NCBI GenBank assembly: GCA_029747015.1
Contig: JAKOGI010000001.1
Coordinates: forward strand, 4,831,001 to 4,895,000
Length of the DNA stretch: 64,000 nucleotides
Reading direction: 5' to 3'
From: Carnegiea gigantea
Taxonomy: Eukaryota; Streptophyta; Magnoliopsida; Caryophyllales; Cactaceae
Shown: piece after piece, positions 11,801-24,138 of the stretch
Layout of the letters: every line of letters begins with the position of its first letter
How positions within the stretch are numbered: position 1 is the stretch's first letter
The notes under the pieces: generated by a model
Database searches by the model: none
What the model was told of the DNA's origin: nothing
What the model saw: the letters and a program-made list of their open reading frames with translations, nothing else
Translations under genes and position numbers: made by a program

Positions 11801-13047
11801 GCCCTCATGCTAAAATCTCTGAATTTATCCATCATGACAGGACATGGAATCTTACAAAGCTAGCTGCTACACTGGGTAATCACCCTATTTTGAAAAAAAT
11901 CCAAGGAATTGCCATTCCTGGACACACCAAACCCGACTCATTCTGCGGGGGCCTAGACAATTCAGGTACCTTCAGTACTAGATCTGCAACATAGATAGCA
12001 CATGACCAATCTATTAACGACTTCCCGGACTGGAACTATAAATGGCTTTGGAAAATAGACACGATGCCAAAAATAAAATTTTTTTTATGGCAACTCTGTC
12101 GTAAAGCAGTCCAGGTACGAGGAACACTTCTTAAACGTGGATTGAATATTGATGCAGGTTGTCCAATCTGCATGGGGGAGATTGAGTCCATTGACCATCT
12201 TTCGTGTGAATGTCCGATAAGTAAAAAAGTTTGGGAACTTGCGGACAAACACTAATGGTTCCCCATTCAATTTTCACCAGGAGGCTGGCAGCCGATAACC
12301 GAAGTATTGCAGAGAGTACGATCATCTCGTAATTCCCAACTGCTCCAAAAATTATCCTTTCTCATTTGAAGCATATGGAAAGAACGCAATGAAGTAGCAT
12401 TCGAAAATAAGTTTTTCAATCCTTTGAAATGCCTCATTAAAGCAAAAAAGGCATACGCCGAACGGAGAATCCGAGCTTGTATATCAGATGATTCCTCAGT
12501 GAGGGGAGGCCCTTCTTCCTCCTCTAAACCCATCCACCTTATTAGGTGGCACCCCCCACCACCGGGATTCGTTAAAATTAATTTTGACGGATTGCTCCTC
12601 AACTCACCAGCGGCGGGCGGCTATATACTGCGAGATTGGACAGGCAAGGTACTTAAAGTAGGAGCGGCTAGCTATGGGGATACTTCAATCCTGGTAGCTG
12701 AAACTCGAGCACTCAAGGATGGAGTTAGCGCGGCCATACAAGCAGGATACAAGAGTCTCCTGATTGAAGGAGACAACGCTACAGTGATTCAAGCCCTTAC
12801 AGGCAAAATCCAAGTTCCCTGGAAGATTGCTACGATTATCGAGGACGTCCAAACATGGGTCAAACGTGACACACAGGTTCAAGTTCAACACATCTTTCGA
12901 GAAGCAAATATGGCCGCTGTCTGGATATCTAAATTTGGGCACAACATCACAAATTTGATTTCTTCAGATGTCTGTTTCTTCCCAACACTTGGTGATATTC
13001 TTGCAGCGGATATAGTTGGGCGTACTCTTATGAGAAGAAGCGCCTAA
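8898..13047 (+). pseudogene. LINE ORF2 (endonuclease, reverse transcriptase, RNase H), broken
   Basis: It starts MIIISWNTQGA, the start of an APE-type endonuclease; MGDFNELAS near 9306 is the endonuclease catalytic motif. The reverse transcriptase runs from about 10200 (TPGPDGFGAGFFK, FRPISLC, RGIR-GDPLSP) to the catalytic FADD near 10968. A zf-RVT region follows (FFLWQL, CPICMG...HLSCECP, 12064-12240), then RNase H of the RVT_3 type (INFDG, AETRALKDG, IEGDN, 12540-12940). In-frame stops: TAA 9045 and 9195, TGA 10632 and 10671, TAG 10827. The register shifts near 10884 and again between 11626 and 12064, and more stops follow near 12253 and 12367. Several stops are one C-to-T (or G-to-A) step from the expected Trp, Arg or Gln codon, as methylated CG or CHG decay produces. 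Confidence 0.88.
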
Positions 13048-13075
13048 CATGAGTTCTCCCTCATTTATCATTGTT

Positions 13076-13093
13076 AAAAAAAAAAAAAAAAAA
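13076..13093 (+). other. LINE poly(A) tail
   Basis: 18 consecutive A, 29 bases after the ORF2 stop. It marks the 3' end of the LINE. Confidence 0.85.
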
Positions 13094-14363
13094 TTGCTCA
13101 ATGTTGAGGGTGTGAGGAGCACTGCCAGACGTCCGTTATAAGTTCGGAGAAATTACAGAGGGTGGAAATGCGGATGAACAATGACAAACAAGGTGAAGGT
13201 ATCATTAATTTTGGATGCTTCCGTCAGATTTTTAATGCGTCAAGCTGTGTACTTGGCATGATTGACATGATGTGCCCCAAATTTGAATAAGGGGAGGACT
13301 CCCTTGCTGCATATATACCATCCGTCCATCTTCAGGGGGCTACACTGTAAATGAAAGGTACCAACTCCCTAGCCAACCTGCCAAATACTACAAGTGTCTT
13401 GTCCCCTTGTGGCTTAAGCTTCATTAGACCAAAGCTTAGTAAAGCTTCAAGTTCGAGTCAATTGGTAATACAAAACTGGTACTGAGTGAGAAAACTCCAC
13501 TTTCGAGAGATAACAACCAATCCCCATGAGCCCCCGTTACTAATAATCTAGCAATTTTTGAAAAACAAATATGCACAGTGTTTTAATTGGTCGAGTTCAA
13601 TTTTCTTTTCTTCTTCTTCTTTTTTGGATATATTAAGTTAGGCACCCTACTAGATCTTTGTTTATAGAAAACCTCCATAAAATAAGGATTTGAAGTCCAA
13701 GAGCAATGACAGCATAAATCTCTAATCCAAATTCAAAGAAAGTTAAATCTATTACATTATTTCTCAAATATTTTTCTCTATAATCAAGGATCTACTTTCA
13801 TCAGAATTCAAATCCTAAAAGACCTCCTTAATTCAACTGAGAAAAGTTTGTGCCACCTAACATGAAGCTCATAGGCAATGATAAACTCAGGAAGTTGCTA
13901 TGTAATGAAGGCAAGGATAGTACGTACTAGGGATGCCTAATTAAGTTCATAGGACAGTTAGTTTTACACTATGCGAAGTCAAAAAGCCACAGAAATTTCT
14001 CGCCGTCAAGTTTGTTAGCCTAGTATTAACCATCTAGTTTTAGGCCTCCGTACTTTAACCATGCTTTTTCAATCATGTTGGATTTGGATGGCCAAAATTT
14101 GTTATTGGTTGAGGGCAATTATGTCTGGTTTTATCTTACACTATTTGAAATTGGTCTGTCCAGACTCCGCGTGGTATTGCCGACGGGCTTCACGTATAGG
14201 TTTAGCCACTTAATTAATCTAATAAAATTTTATACTTTTTAATTACCATCATAATCACTACACCTATCAATATTGTTGTTATTGCTGTATATATCCATTT
14301 CACCAAAATTTAAATCATGACATTAAACCACTAACTTAGCTTACTTATCTTGATATATATACA
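13094..14363. other. Intergenic, nothing recognised
   Basis: AT-rich sequence with no coding frame of note and no recognisable repeat. Confidence 0.55.
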
Positions 14364-15218
14364 CAGGGGCGAATTTAAGGGGGTCAGTGGGGGCATGGCC
14401 CCCTGATTTTGAAAAAAAAATTAATTACTAAAACAGCCCAAGAGTCAAAATAATATAGGTTAAATTTATAGGCTCAATACATTTCTAGCTGCCCTAGTAC
14501 AGAAGTTGAGGCGACAGGCGTTAATTCTCATCAGTTTTAATTTTTTAATCAATTGGACTACTTTTGACAGCTTTTTACACGCTCAAACCTTCTTTCTCTC
14601 TCTTCTCTCTCTACCCCAAGTTGTTGTAGACATCACACGATTCGCACATCACTATTGGACTATTGGTGCTAGGGCCAAGTGATTTTTATATTGTTTGATT
14701 GCTTGGACATTCGGATGCAAGTTTTTGACGCAGCAAAGCAAGAATTACAGAAGGTATGCGAAGTTTTTTATTTAATCAAAGTTTTGTTCTTCTAGATGTG
14801 CAGGGATGGATAATAGATTTAACTAGTTTTGGTCTTGTAAATAAGAGTTAAAAGGCCAATGAATTTTTTTTTACTGATTCAACTAGTGATATGCCTAACT
14901 AGTTAGTCTAATTCTTTTTTTTTTTTGGATGTTCGATTAGCCCTACTTGACAAGATTTAATTAGTAATTTGTTTGATTAATAATTTGATATTATTTAATT
15001 CATCAATGAATTGACAATTGATTTACTTGTTAATTTGTAATTTAAAATTATTTAATAAATTTAATGAGCTAAATAATATATTTTAGGTCAACTAAAACTA
15101 TGTCAAAACGAACAATTAACTTCTTTTTCAAGAAACAAATGAAGGATGACGTTCGTACGGATAATAATATTAAAGTTTATGTTTAGCCCCCTAACATAAA
15201 TTCCTGACTACGGCACTG
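14364..15218 (+). mobile_element. Internally deleted hAT-type DNA transposon
   Basis: The left end CAGGGGCGAATTTAAGG and the inverted right end CAGTGCCGTAGTCAGGAATT are imperfect terminal inverted repeats beginning CAG, each followed within about 35 bp by a GGGGGC stretch. The 8-bp flanks TATATACA (14356-14363) and TGTATACA (15219-15226) match at 7 of 8 positions. Eight-bp duplications and CAG..CTG ends are hAT features. The only coding part left is a short transposase start at 15100-15186, so the element is non-autonomous. Confidence 0.75.
15100..15186 (+). pseudogene. N-terminal fragment of a hAT (ZMYM1/TTF-type) transposase
   Basis: Twenty-eight codons starting MSKRTINFFFKKQMKDD and ending in TAG. 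Plant hAT transposases annotated as zinc-finger MYM-type protein 1-like begin with a very similar MSKR-I-FFKK string. An ATATTTTAG intron acceptor lies just upstream, as in such genes. The zinc finger, catalytic core and dimerisation domain are missing. Confidence 0.6.
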
Positions 15219-18081
15219 TGTATACATAGACATGATTTTAAGTGTTTAATTTCATTTTAGATCAACACATACAAAATATACAGCTAGTGGCTCGAAGACA
15301 CGGCAACATAAAATGAATCATTCATAATAATGTCTTGAATAAAACTAATATTCAAAATAAGATTTCAACTCTCTAACAAATGCACCGTCTTTCAAATAAT
15401 GTTTCAGCTGCTGGGACATGTTTAATTTGAAGCAGATTTGAAAATTTTCTGTAATGGTATCCCATATTTCAATTTTTTAAAATTTGATAGGATTGATTTT
15501 TTTATATAATAGATGTTCATTGGATACTAGTCAAAAAATTTTGTTGTTGATACAAATTAAAATTCTGAAAAGAAAAGCGAAGTAACATTGTCCTTGGACT
15601 CTTGTACTAGCAAAGGTGAATCCCCTCTAACTGTGCGCTCAATTACAGAAATTATGATTACTCGGAGAATGTGTTATATATAGGTCATCTAAATATCACC
15701 GTTGTTGGAAATAAGATACTGGGATATGCTTAACAATTAAACATAGTTAGTGACACAATATAGCGCGCAACCATAAGATAGAATGAGTTTATTTGATGTT
15801 GTGGTGGCGCGGTACGAACCACTAATTTAAAGATCAATTGCTTCTAGTCAATGGTACAGTTGCTACTCGTCAACGGCTAACTTTCGGGCTACACGGCCTC
15901 AACTATATATCATCATGCATTCAAGGAGAATCGATTAAAAAGACACCTAAAATTTTGTGGAAGAATTAAACTGTTTAATACTTTCCAAAACATTTGAACT
16001 GATTTACGTGTAAAAATGTAATTTACATCACCACACCACATCACGGAGCCTAGCCCGGTTTGGCAAACGGGATGCGCGCGGGTGTGTTCTTCGACCCATG
16101 CACACTTTGAGCTTAGGAGGCAAAAGTATAAAACTTATGTTTTTTTTCTCTCTAAACTTTCTATGTGCGACAAAAATTTCATTTTCTCGTTCCCTATTTG
16201 CAACCCTCCCAAAACCATAAAATTTTAAATTAAATTCCGACAGAAGTTTGAATTATTTTACACTTTTTTACCCTATCATTACATCACATTGTAGAGTTAA
16301 ACGTGGGGGAGGGCCCATAAGTTAATCATTCATCAAACATAAAGCCTAAAAGTTTGACAAAAAGAGACTCCCAAAATCACATCAATTTATGCCTATATCT
16401 GTGTCTAATGTCTTCAATCAACACACTTATCTTCCCTTGTTTTCCCCCACAACAAGCACCCCTTGGATATTTAGAGATTTTACTGGTGGTAGTGGTGGCG
16501 GTGGCGGTGGCGGATGTAAAATTTAAACCGAAAAATTAAACTAGATTATATATAAGTTAGATTTCATAGTGGGCAGCTATTTATATTGTGCTTTTAAGAA
16601 GATTATCTTATTATAGTTGAGAGGTGGTTAATGGATATATTTTATAAATAATTTCATCTTAAATTAATAAGACCCTTTCATAAAAATCTATTATAAGATA
16701 ATAATGTTTAAATTAGTCCGCAACTTATCAGCTACTTATATTAATAGACATATATATTTTTTTTTTTAAGATGCAGAACAAAAATATGAGTGAACCCCTA
16801 TAAATGAAGAGGCTTAGGTGATTGGAGGAGTGTCCCCCAACCAAGACTAGCAACTTTTTTCTGTTCACAATTGGAATAATAAAAGACGAAATCAAATAAC
16901 TTTTATGACGCGTTTAACAAAATTGGTAGGTTGGAAGTCATCCTAGTACTCTATTTGGAATACGATCATTTTAAGTGCATGGAGAATCAGTAAAGCTATG
17001 GTTGGTGTTTTTTATCAAGATTACTTAATGCCGCATGATAGAACAACAGTTAAACCACCCATTGGTCTGAATTCAAAAGGCTGCATTTGCTCAAGGAAAT
17101 TCATCAAAAGCCAACCAAAAAAAAAAGTCGAAAACATTCACTTTTTTTTATAAAATAAAATATAAATTAAGACAGGTTGATTTTAGTGATTTGACACTTA
17201 TTTTTATAAATAAGATCGTGTTTTTGAATTCTGTAAATGAAAAAAATATATAATGAGAAAAATTCTAATAATAGTAACTTAGCTCTGATAAAATAGAGGT
17301 CTAAAGGAAAGGGGAAAAAAAAAGGAAAATTTGAGATAAGAGTGACATGGAGTCATGGATATCAATTGCTTTAATTACTGAACTTTTATAGAGTTAATAT
17401 TAAATATTTGATTATAAAGTCATCTACGTATATATGTATATTTATTTTTCTCTCATAGATGTAAATAAAATTTTAAAAAAATACAAATAGAGGTGAGTAC
17501 TTGTGCATTAACCTTTTCATATATACGATATATGAAAATGACTAATTTAAAATGTTTATGTTATATTTGCCTCATGTATTGTCTTTCCATAAGATTCTAA
17601 TCAAATTTCATTTGGGCTCAAGATTGAGAAGAAGAATTAATTCGGAGAATCCACAAACAACATTACATCTTAAAGCTACTTAATAATAGACAGTACACTT
17701 AACTCATGAATTATGTTAATTTCACATGGTACGATCTTATTGCTTACATGCATAAAACTTACCTCTTATTTAAGACAAGGATTCTTATATATGTTTGTAT
17801 ATTAGTCTCCTTCCCTTTAATCTTTGAACATTGCACAAAGTTGCTCCATTTTGACTAACTATTAAGAATGGAACACCGGGCATGGTAATTGTTACCCATC
17901 CAAAAATTTTATAGAAGGATATTCTACTTTAATTTCAACTATGGGCAGAGATGTCTGTAGATGTAAGATTGTCTACATTTGGATCTTCTCAAACTCCGTA
18001 AACTGCAAAACCCATACTCGTAGGTGTTGTATTCTACTTTAATTTCAAACATCTTAAAATTTAATAATTAAGAATTAAATT
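15219..18081. other. Intergenic, nothing recognised
   Basis: AT-rich, no supported gene. A GGT/GGC triplet microsatellite lies at about 16485-16515. The stretch ends at the target duplication of the copia element (AAATT, 18077-18081). Confidence 0.5.
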
Positions 18082-18670
18082 TGTTAGGAATAATATTAGA
18101 GCAACAATAATAGCGGAAGCGATAGGATGAGTTAGAGATTCAGAATTCAAGTGAATAACAGAAAACAGAAATAAGAAGACAAGAGATTTAACGTGAAAAA
18201 CCCAATGCGGGAAAAACCACGGACGGCGACAGCACCAGAACAATTCACTATGAGCAGGAAGAATACAACACGATCACAATCACCACAGTGATTTGATCTA
18301 AGAGCAGAATTACAACCTCTCTATTGTAATCTCTCACAAAGTACTTCTACCTCTCAATGTATGTATGAGTACTGGAGATATTTAGATCCTAGGCTTGACC
18401 CTCTTTATATAGGGTCTCAAAAGTAGGGTTTTCCCCCCTAGCTTGCAACCCTAGCCGCCAGGTGGAATTCCCCCTTGAACAGAACTCTAACCGCCTTCCG
18501 AGAGAGGCGGCGTAAACACACAGGGCACGACCGTGCCACGTGGCACGGCACCCCCCCGTGCCGTTTTTCTGTCCTCTTCGACTGGACGTTCTTCGTCTTG
18601 ACACGCCCGTGTCCTGTGTAGCACGGTCCCACCGTGCCGGTACTTGGATTTTGGGCCACGAAACCCAACA
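18082..18670 (-). repeat. Copia 3' LTR (left)
   Basis: 589 bp. It contains hairpin words at 18523-18562 and 18601-18638, of the same type as in the gag-only element. Small frames rich in WHGRA-like strings here are translations of those palindromes, not genes. Confidence 0.93.
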
Positions 18671-18684
18671 ATCTCCACCTTGGA
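18671..18684 (-). promoter_or_regulatory. Copia polypurine tract
   Basis: The minus strand reads TCCAAGGTGGAGAT directly before the 3' LTR. Confidence 0.75.
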
Positions 18685-18769
18685 CCAAAATCTCCAATCA
18701 CTACTTTCTGACTCCGTCATTGCACCCCGAAGGGTGACGCCCCCCTAGGGGCACTGCCCCGATGGGCAT

Positions 18770-21700
18770 TTAGTGGCTGTGAATACCCACTAAGTCCAAG
18801 CAATGCTCGAACTTAGCCAATGGTAGAGGCTTGGTTAACATGTCTGCAGGATTTTCTGACGTGTGAATCTTCTTTACTATTATTTCACCTGCAGCAACTG
18901 TGTCTCTAATGTAATGGTATTTCACACTAATATGCTTGGTCTTCGAGTGGTAGGCATTGTTCTTAGTCAGGTGGATGGCACTCTGACTATCAGAAAACAC
19001 AACAGTCGGAGTTTGTGGGACTCCGAGCTCGATCACAAGGCCCCTTAGCCAGGTAGTTTCCTTCACCCCTTCAGTAGCAGCAATGTACTCAGTTTTAATA
19101 GTAGACAAGGCTACAATAGACTGCAATGATGCTTTTTAGGAGATAGTACTTGCACACATGATGAAGATATACCCAGATATGGACCTCCTCCTATCCAAGT
19201 CACCAGCATAATCAGCATCAACAAAGCCTACAACATCTGATGTATCAGCTTTGTTTCTATCAAACACCAACCTCTTCCCTATAGTACCCTTCACATATCG
19301 AAGGATCCATTTCACAGCTTCCCAGTGATCCTTCCCAGGATTGTGCATATATCTACTTACCACACTTACAGCATGTGATAAGTCTGGTCTAGTGCAAACC
19401 ATAGCGTACATCAAACTACCAACAGCACTAGAATAAGGTACATTGGACATTCTTCTGATGTCTTCCTCTGTTTGCGGGCAGCATCCCGCAGACAGCCTGA
19501 AGTGTGCAGCAAGTGGAGTGGAAACTGCCTTACAGTTGTCCATGTTGTATTTACTTAGTACTTTCTCAAGGTACCGTTCTTGAGACAAGTACAGTTTACC
19601 TGCTTTCCGATCCCTGTGGATCTCCATGCCTAGTATCTTCTTTGCTGCACCCAAGTCTTTCATCTCAAACTCCTTACTGAGTTGAGATTTCAGCATGCCA
19701 ATTAAGGTCTTGTCTTTAGAAGCAATCAACATATCATCGACATACAGCAGTAGATAAATAAAAGTACTATCAGAATACTGTCTAAAGTACACACAATTGT
19801 CATATCTACTACGTGTATACCCTTTTTCAGTCATAAACGTATCAAAATGTTTATACCACTGCCTTGGAGCTTGCTTGAGTCCATACAAGGACTTTTGCAA
19901 TTTACATACCAATTGTTCCTTTCGAGGAACTGCAAACCCTTCAGGTTGTCTCATGTAAATTTCTTCTTCCAGCTCTCCATGTAGGAATGCGGTTTTCACA
20001 TCAAGCTGCTCCAACTCCAAGTCAAACAATGTGACAAATGCAAGAAGGACTCGAATAGAGGTATGTCTAACAACAGGGGAGAAGACCTCATTGTAGTCAA
20101 TACCTTCCCTTTGGTTGCAACCACGAACAACCAACCGTGCCTTCCATCTTGCATCTTCAACTCCAGGAATTCCTTCTTTCTTCTTGTAGATCCACTTGGC
20201 AGTTAAGGCTCTTCGACCTTTAGGCAGTTCACAGAGTTCCCATGTTCGGTTCTTTTGCAGACTTTCCATCTCTTCTTGCATAGCTAGGATCCAGTTAGGT
20301 GAACTTGGGCAAGTGATTGCTTCAGTGTAATTTGAAGGTTCAGCACCTTCAGGCACTTTCTCTGCAACTGAAAGTGCGTATGCTATCAGCCCCTCATCAT
20401 CGTTGTAACGGGCAGGTTTCCTGATCTCCCTTCGAGGACGATCACGAGCTATAGAATGGGCAACCTCCTCCTGAGGTTGATTGGGACTGATAGTTCCAGG
20501 TTCAGTAACCTGGGCCTCCCTATTGGGTTGATTAGTAGCTCTACCTTGAGCTGTTACGGTCTCCATCTCTACGTCCACATTGGCATCTTCCTGATTACCT
20601 GCATCAGTAGAAGGAACAACAGTATTCTTCCCAGAAGATAGCATAGCAGTCTCATTGAAAGTAACATCCCTGCTTTGAATTACTTTCTTAGACTCAGGAC
20701 ACCACATGCGGTATCCCTTAGACTCAGATACATATCCAAGTAACATGCATATGACAGCCCTGGGGGCTAATTTCCCATTATTCACATGGGCAAACACAGG
20801 ACATCCAAATATTCTTAAATTAGAATAATCAACAGGATTACCTGACCATACTTCTTCTGGGATTTTGAAGTCAATGGAGGTGTGTGGTGAACGATTTATC
20901 AGGTAGCAGGCTGTAGAAATAGCCTCTGCCCAAAAGGCCTTGCGATCCCAAAGCTCGGCATGTGAAAGCATGCATCTAGCTTTCTCCAGTAGAGTCCTGT
21001 TGATTCGTTCTGCAACCCCATTTTGCTGTGGTTTACCAACCAATGTCTTGTGCCTAGCTATGCCATTTTTCGTGCAGAACTCTTCAAACTCTGACTCAAC
21101 GAACTCAAGACCATTGTCAGTCCTAAATTTCTTGATCTTTCTCCCAGTCTGGTTTTCAACCAGAGCCTTAAACTTCTTGAACATGGAGAATGTCTCATTT
21201 TTCTGTCTCAAGAAGTAAACCCAAATCTTGCGTGAGAAATCGTCAACAAAAGTTAACATGTAACGCTTACCTCCACAAGAAGGAACCTTTGAAGGACCCC
21301 ACAAATCAGAATGAATGTAGTCAAGGATCCCCTGAGTACGGTGTGTTGCTTTCGAGAAACTTACCCTCTTTTGTTTCCCAAAGACGCAGTGATCACAAAA
21401 ATCGAGCTTACCCGTACTGGCGTTACCAAGACAACCTTTCTTACCCAGTATGGTCAACCCTTTCTCACTCATATGGCCCAACCTCATGTGCCATAACTTT
21501 GTATCATCTGTTGTACCAACTGCAGCTACACCTGTAACTGTAGTTCCTTGTAGAATGTAGAGATTGCCTTGCCTCAATCCCTTCATTATCACCATGGCTC
21601 CCTTAGTTACCTTTAGGACACCATTTTCCATCGAAATCCTGCAACCATTAGTCTCAAGAGTACCCAAGGATATTAAACAACGAGTCATGTCAGGTATGTG

Positions 21701-22801
21701 GCGCACTTTAGACATTGTTCTAATTGTCCCATCATGGGTTTTTATCTGAACAGTACCTATCCCTGCAACTTTACGTTTAGCATTGTTATCCATAAGTACC
21801 ACCCCAGTGTCAACTGCCTCATAGGTGACAAACCAGTCCTTATGAGGGCACATGTGAAACGTACAACCAGAATCTAAAACCCAATCAACATCCACTCCCC
21901 TTTCGGAGGTGGTAGCCAAAGAAGTAGCAAGTAACATATCACCATCAGACTCCGACTCTACTACACAATCAGCTGTAGCAGTTTTCTCCTTATCCTCCTT
22001 TTCATTCTGTTTTTTTAATTTCCAGCAGTTAGCCTTGATATGACCCAATTTGTTGCAGTAGTGGCAGGTTTTGTTAGAATGAGGATTCCTTGACTTAGAA
22101 CGGTTTTTTTTCTTATTACCGTTTCCCCCTTTCTCAGTGGTTCTACCCCTGACAACTAATCCCTCAGACTGATCAGCATGGATGTCTTGGTCAAACTTTT
22201 CTTTAGACAGCATGTTAGACTTCACATCCTCAAACGATATAGTATCCGAATTACTATATAACATGATTTCCTTAAAGTGTTTGTAGGAAGGGGGTAGAGA
22301 CACAACAAGCAGAATGGCCTTATCCTCATCCTCAATTTTAACATCCAAACTCTCCAAATCTACTAGAATAGAATTAAATTCATTCAAGTGTTTTTGGACA
22401 TGAGTACCTTCAGCCATACGAAAGGTGTACAACCTTTCCTTCAAACGGATCTTGTTGGCGAGATTCTTCGTCATGTAGAGTTCCTCCAGCCGAGTCCAAA
22501 GATCTACTGCAGTTGTCTTATCTAGCACCTCTCGCAGAACATGTGGTGCCAAGCACAACTGTATGGCTGAAACCGCTTTCAACTCCAGTTCCTCCCATTC
22601 GTCCTCCGTCAACGACCCACGTCTCTTCTTTACATCTTCAGCCCACTGTTCTTCTGTCATCTTCTCAGGTTTTACGTGAGGTCCCTTCAGAACCTTCCAC
22701 AACCCGTGCTGAATGAGAACTGCTCTCATCTGCACCTTCCAGAGATTAAAACTAATCTCCCCATCGAATTTCTGAATATCTACCTTCATGATAGAAGACA
22801 T
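18770..22801 (-). pseudogene. Copia gag-pol polyprotein with one premature stop
   Basis: Frame of 1221 codons (19136-22801), then TAA at 19136-19138, then the same frame to 18770. Gag starts MSSIMKVDIQKFDGE. The CCHC knuckle is C246, C249, H254, C259. The protease has DSG at D310. The integrase has H438/H443/C469/C472 and the acidic triad D499, D562, E598. The RT has LDVKTAFLHG (933-942) and YVDD (1020-1023). RNase H continues past the stop with SDSQSAIHL and a [13 protein letters not shown] string. The stop falls at the position that is normally Trp in the SWKS-LQ part of copia RNase H. Everything else looks complete, so only RNase H would be lost. Confidence 0.93.
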
Positions 22802-22813
22802 CCTATAACCAAA

Positions 22814-22825
22814 GCTCTGATACCA
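22814..22825 (-). promoter_or_regulatory. Copia primer-binding site (tRNA-iMet)
   Basis: The minus strand reads TGGTATCAGAGC, two bases from the 5' LTR. Confidence 0.92.
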
Positions 22826-22827
22826 CT

Positions 22828-23413
22828 TGTTAGGAATAATATTAGAGCAACAATAATAGCAGAAGCGATAGGATGAGTTAGAGATTCAGAATTCAAGTGA
22901 ATAACAGAAAACAGAAATAAGAAGACAAGAGATTTAACGTGGAAAACCCAATGCGGGAAAAACCACGGACGGCGACAGCACCAGAACAATTCACTATGAG
23001 CAGGAAGAATACGATACGATCACAATCACCACAGCGATTTGATCTAAGAGCAGAATTACAACCTCTCTATTGTAATCTCTCACAAAGTACTTCTACCTCT
23101 CAATGTATGTATGAGTACTTAAGAGATTTAGATCCTAGGCTTGACCCTCTTTATATAGAGTCTCAAAAGTAGGGTTTTCCCCCCTAGCTTGCAACCCTAG
23201 CCGCCAGGTGGAATTCCCTCTTGAACAGAACTCTAACCGTCTTCCGAGAGAGGCGGCGTAAACACACAGGGCACGGCCGTGCCACGTGGCACGGTCACCC
23301 CGTGCCGTTTTTCTGTCCTCTTCGACTGGACGTTCTTCGTCTTGACACGCCCGTGTCCTGTGTAGCACGGTCCACCGTGCCGGTACTTGGATTTTGGGCC
23401 ACGAAACCCAACA
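22828..23413 (-). repeat. Copia 5' LTR (right)
   Basis: 586 bp. It holds the hairpin word GCACGGTCACCCCGTGCC (from 23289), which is identical to one in the gypsy gag leader at 5064. Further copies are at 23271-23283 and 23365-23380. Confidence 0.93.
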
Positions 23414-23790
23414 AAATTCTATAAATATCTACTTTAAAATTCATATATTGGACTTGCGTTGTCACGTTCAATATCATATGTGGGAGACTTACAAATCCAT
23501 ACTTTTCCAAATTTGTTCCAGGAGAATCAGTGTTGCAGTATCTTTAAAAAGTAAGTTTTATTGTACACCAATGCTTTTTCACTTTTTCAAACCAAGACTA
23601 CATTTTTTGGGGGGGGGGGCAAAAGTAAGTACAAGAAAATTAGGCAGCCCTTCTCTTAAGGGTCCTGCCTAAATTGTTATTCATGAGAATAGAAAGAAAC
23701 TCCCTACATGAAGGAAAAGAAAAAAAAAAAAAGGCAGCAGAATGTATAATACAACCATATTTTGTCATCCAATCAGCTGCCATGTTGCCT

Positions 23791-24138
23791 TTACGAAAGG
23801 TATGTTAGAATAAACAATGCACATAAGGAGGGAGCATGTATATTGTATATGTCTTGTAATAGTGTTGGAATCTGCCAAGGGGGATGAATAAGACCTCGGG
23901 CCACTTGGATGACGACTTTGTTATCACTTTCAACAATAATATGATGATAGCCCGCTGTTATAGCTGTTCGGATTCCGTCATGCATGGCTGTCACTTCTGC
24001 TGACCAGGATTGGGGCACTCTCCAGAAATCTTGTCCCAGCTTGAACAAAACGTCTAGCCCAATCTCTAATAACAAAAGCTGCTGCTGCACCGGAAGGAGA
24101 GTGGGTGCCAACCAAAGACTACAATTAATTCCAAGCAA
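23791..24138 (-). pseudogene. LINE RNase H fragment
   Basis: A 115-codon frame with WSAEVTAMHDGIRTAITAGY and IIVESDNKVVIQ, the catalytic Glu and Asp segments of the RVT_3 RNase H found at the end of plant LINE ORF2 (compare AETRALKDG and IEGDN at 12700-12780). No other LINE part adjoins it. The first 30 or so residues do not look conserved. Confidence 0.7.

Larger units (their letters stand above)
1371..13093 (+). mobile_element. LINE (L1-like) non-LTR retrotransposon, decayed, with two nested elements
   Basis: The order is ORF1 (nucleic-acid-binding DUF4283 and zinc-knuckle type), a spacer, ORF2 (endonuclease, reverse transcriptase, zf-RVT, RNase H) and an 18-A tail, all on the plus strand. 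This is the layout of plant L1-type LINEs. A TRIM sits in ORF1 and a gag-only LTR element sits between the ORFs, each with its own target duplication, so both arrived after the LINE. Both ORFs carry several stops and frameshifts, so the copy is dead. The 5' end is approximate, and I could not find the LINE's own target duplication. Confidence 0.85.
18082..23413 (-). mobile_element. Ty1/copia retrotransposon, nearly intact
   Basis: LTRs of 589 and 586 bp (TGTTAGG...CCCAACA), TSD AAATT (18077-18081 and 23414-23418), an initiator tRNA-Met primer-binding site, a polypurine tract, and one gag-pol frame interrupted by a single stop. The domain order gag, protease, integrase, RT, RNase H defines copia. 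The polyprotein start resembles the Tork/Tnt1 branch. The LTRs differ by a small number of substitutions and short indels, so the insertion is young. Confidence 0.95.

Noticed and set aside
18389..18720. Frames rich in WHGRA/ATWHG strings, also at 23135-23424 and 43067-43253
   Set aside because: They are translations of the palindromic GCACGGT/CCGTGCC DNA words in several frames, not proteins.
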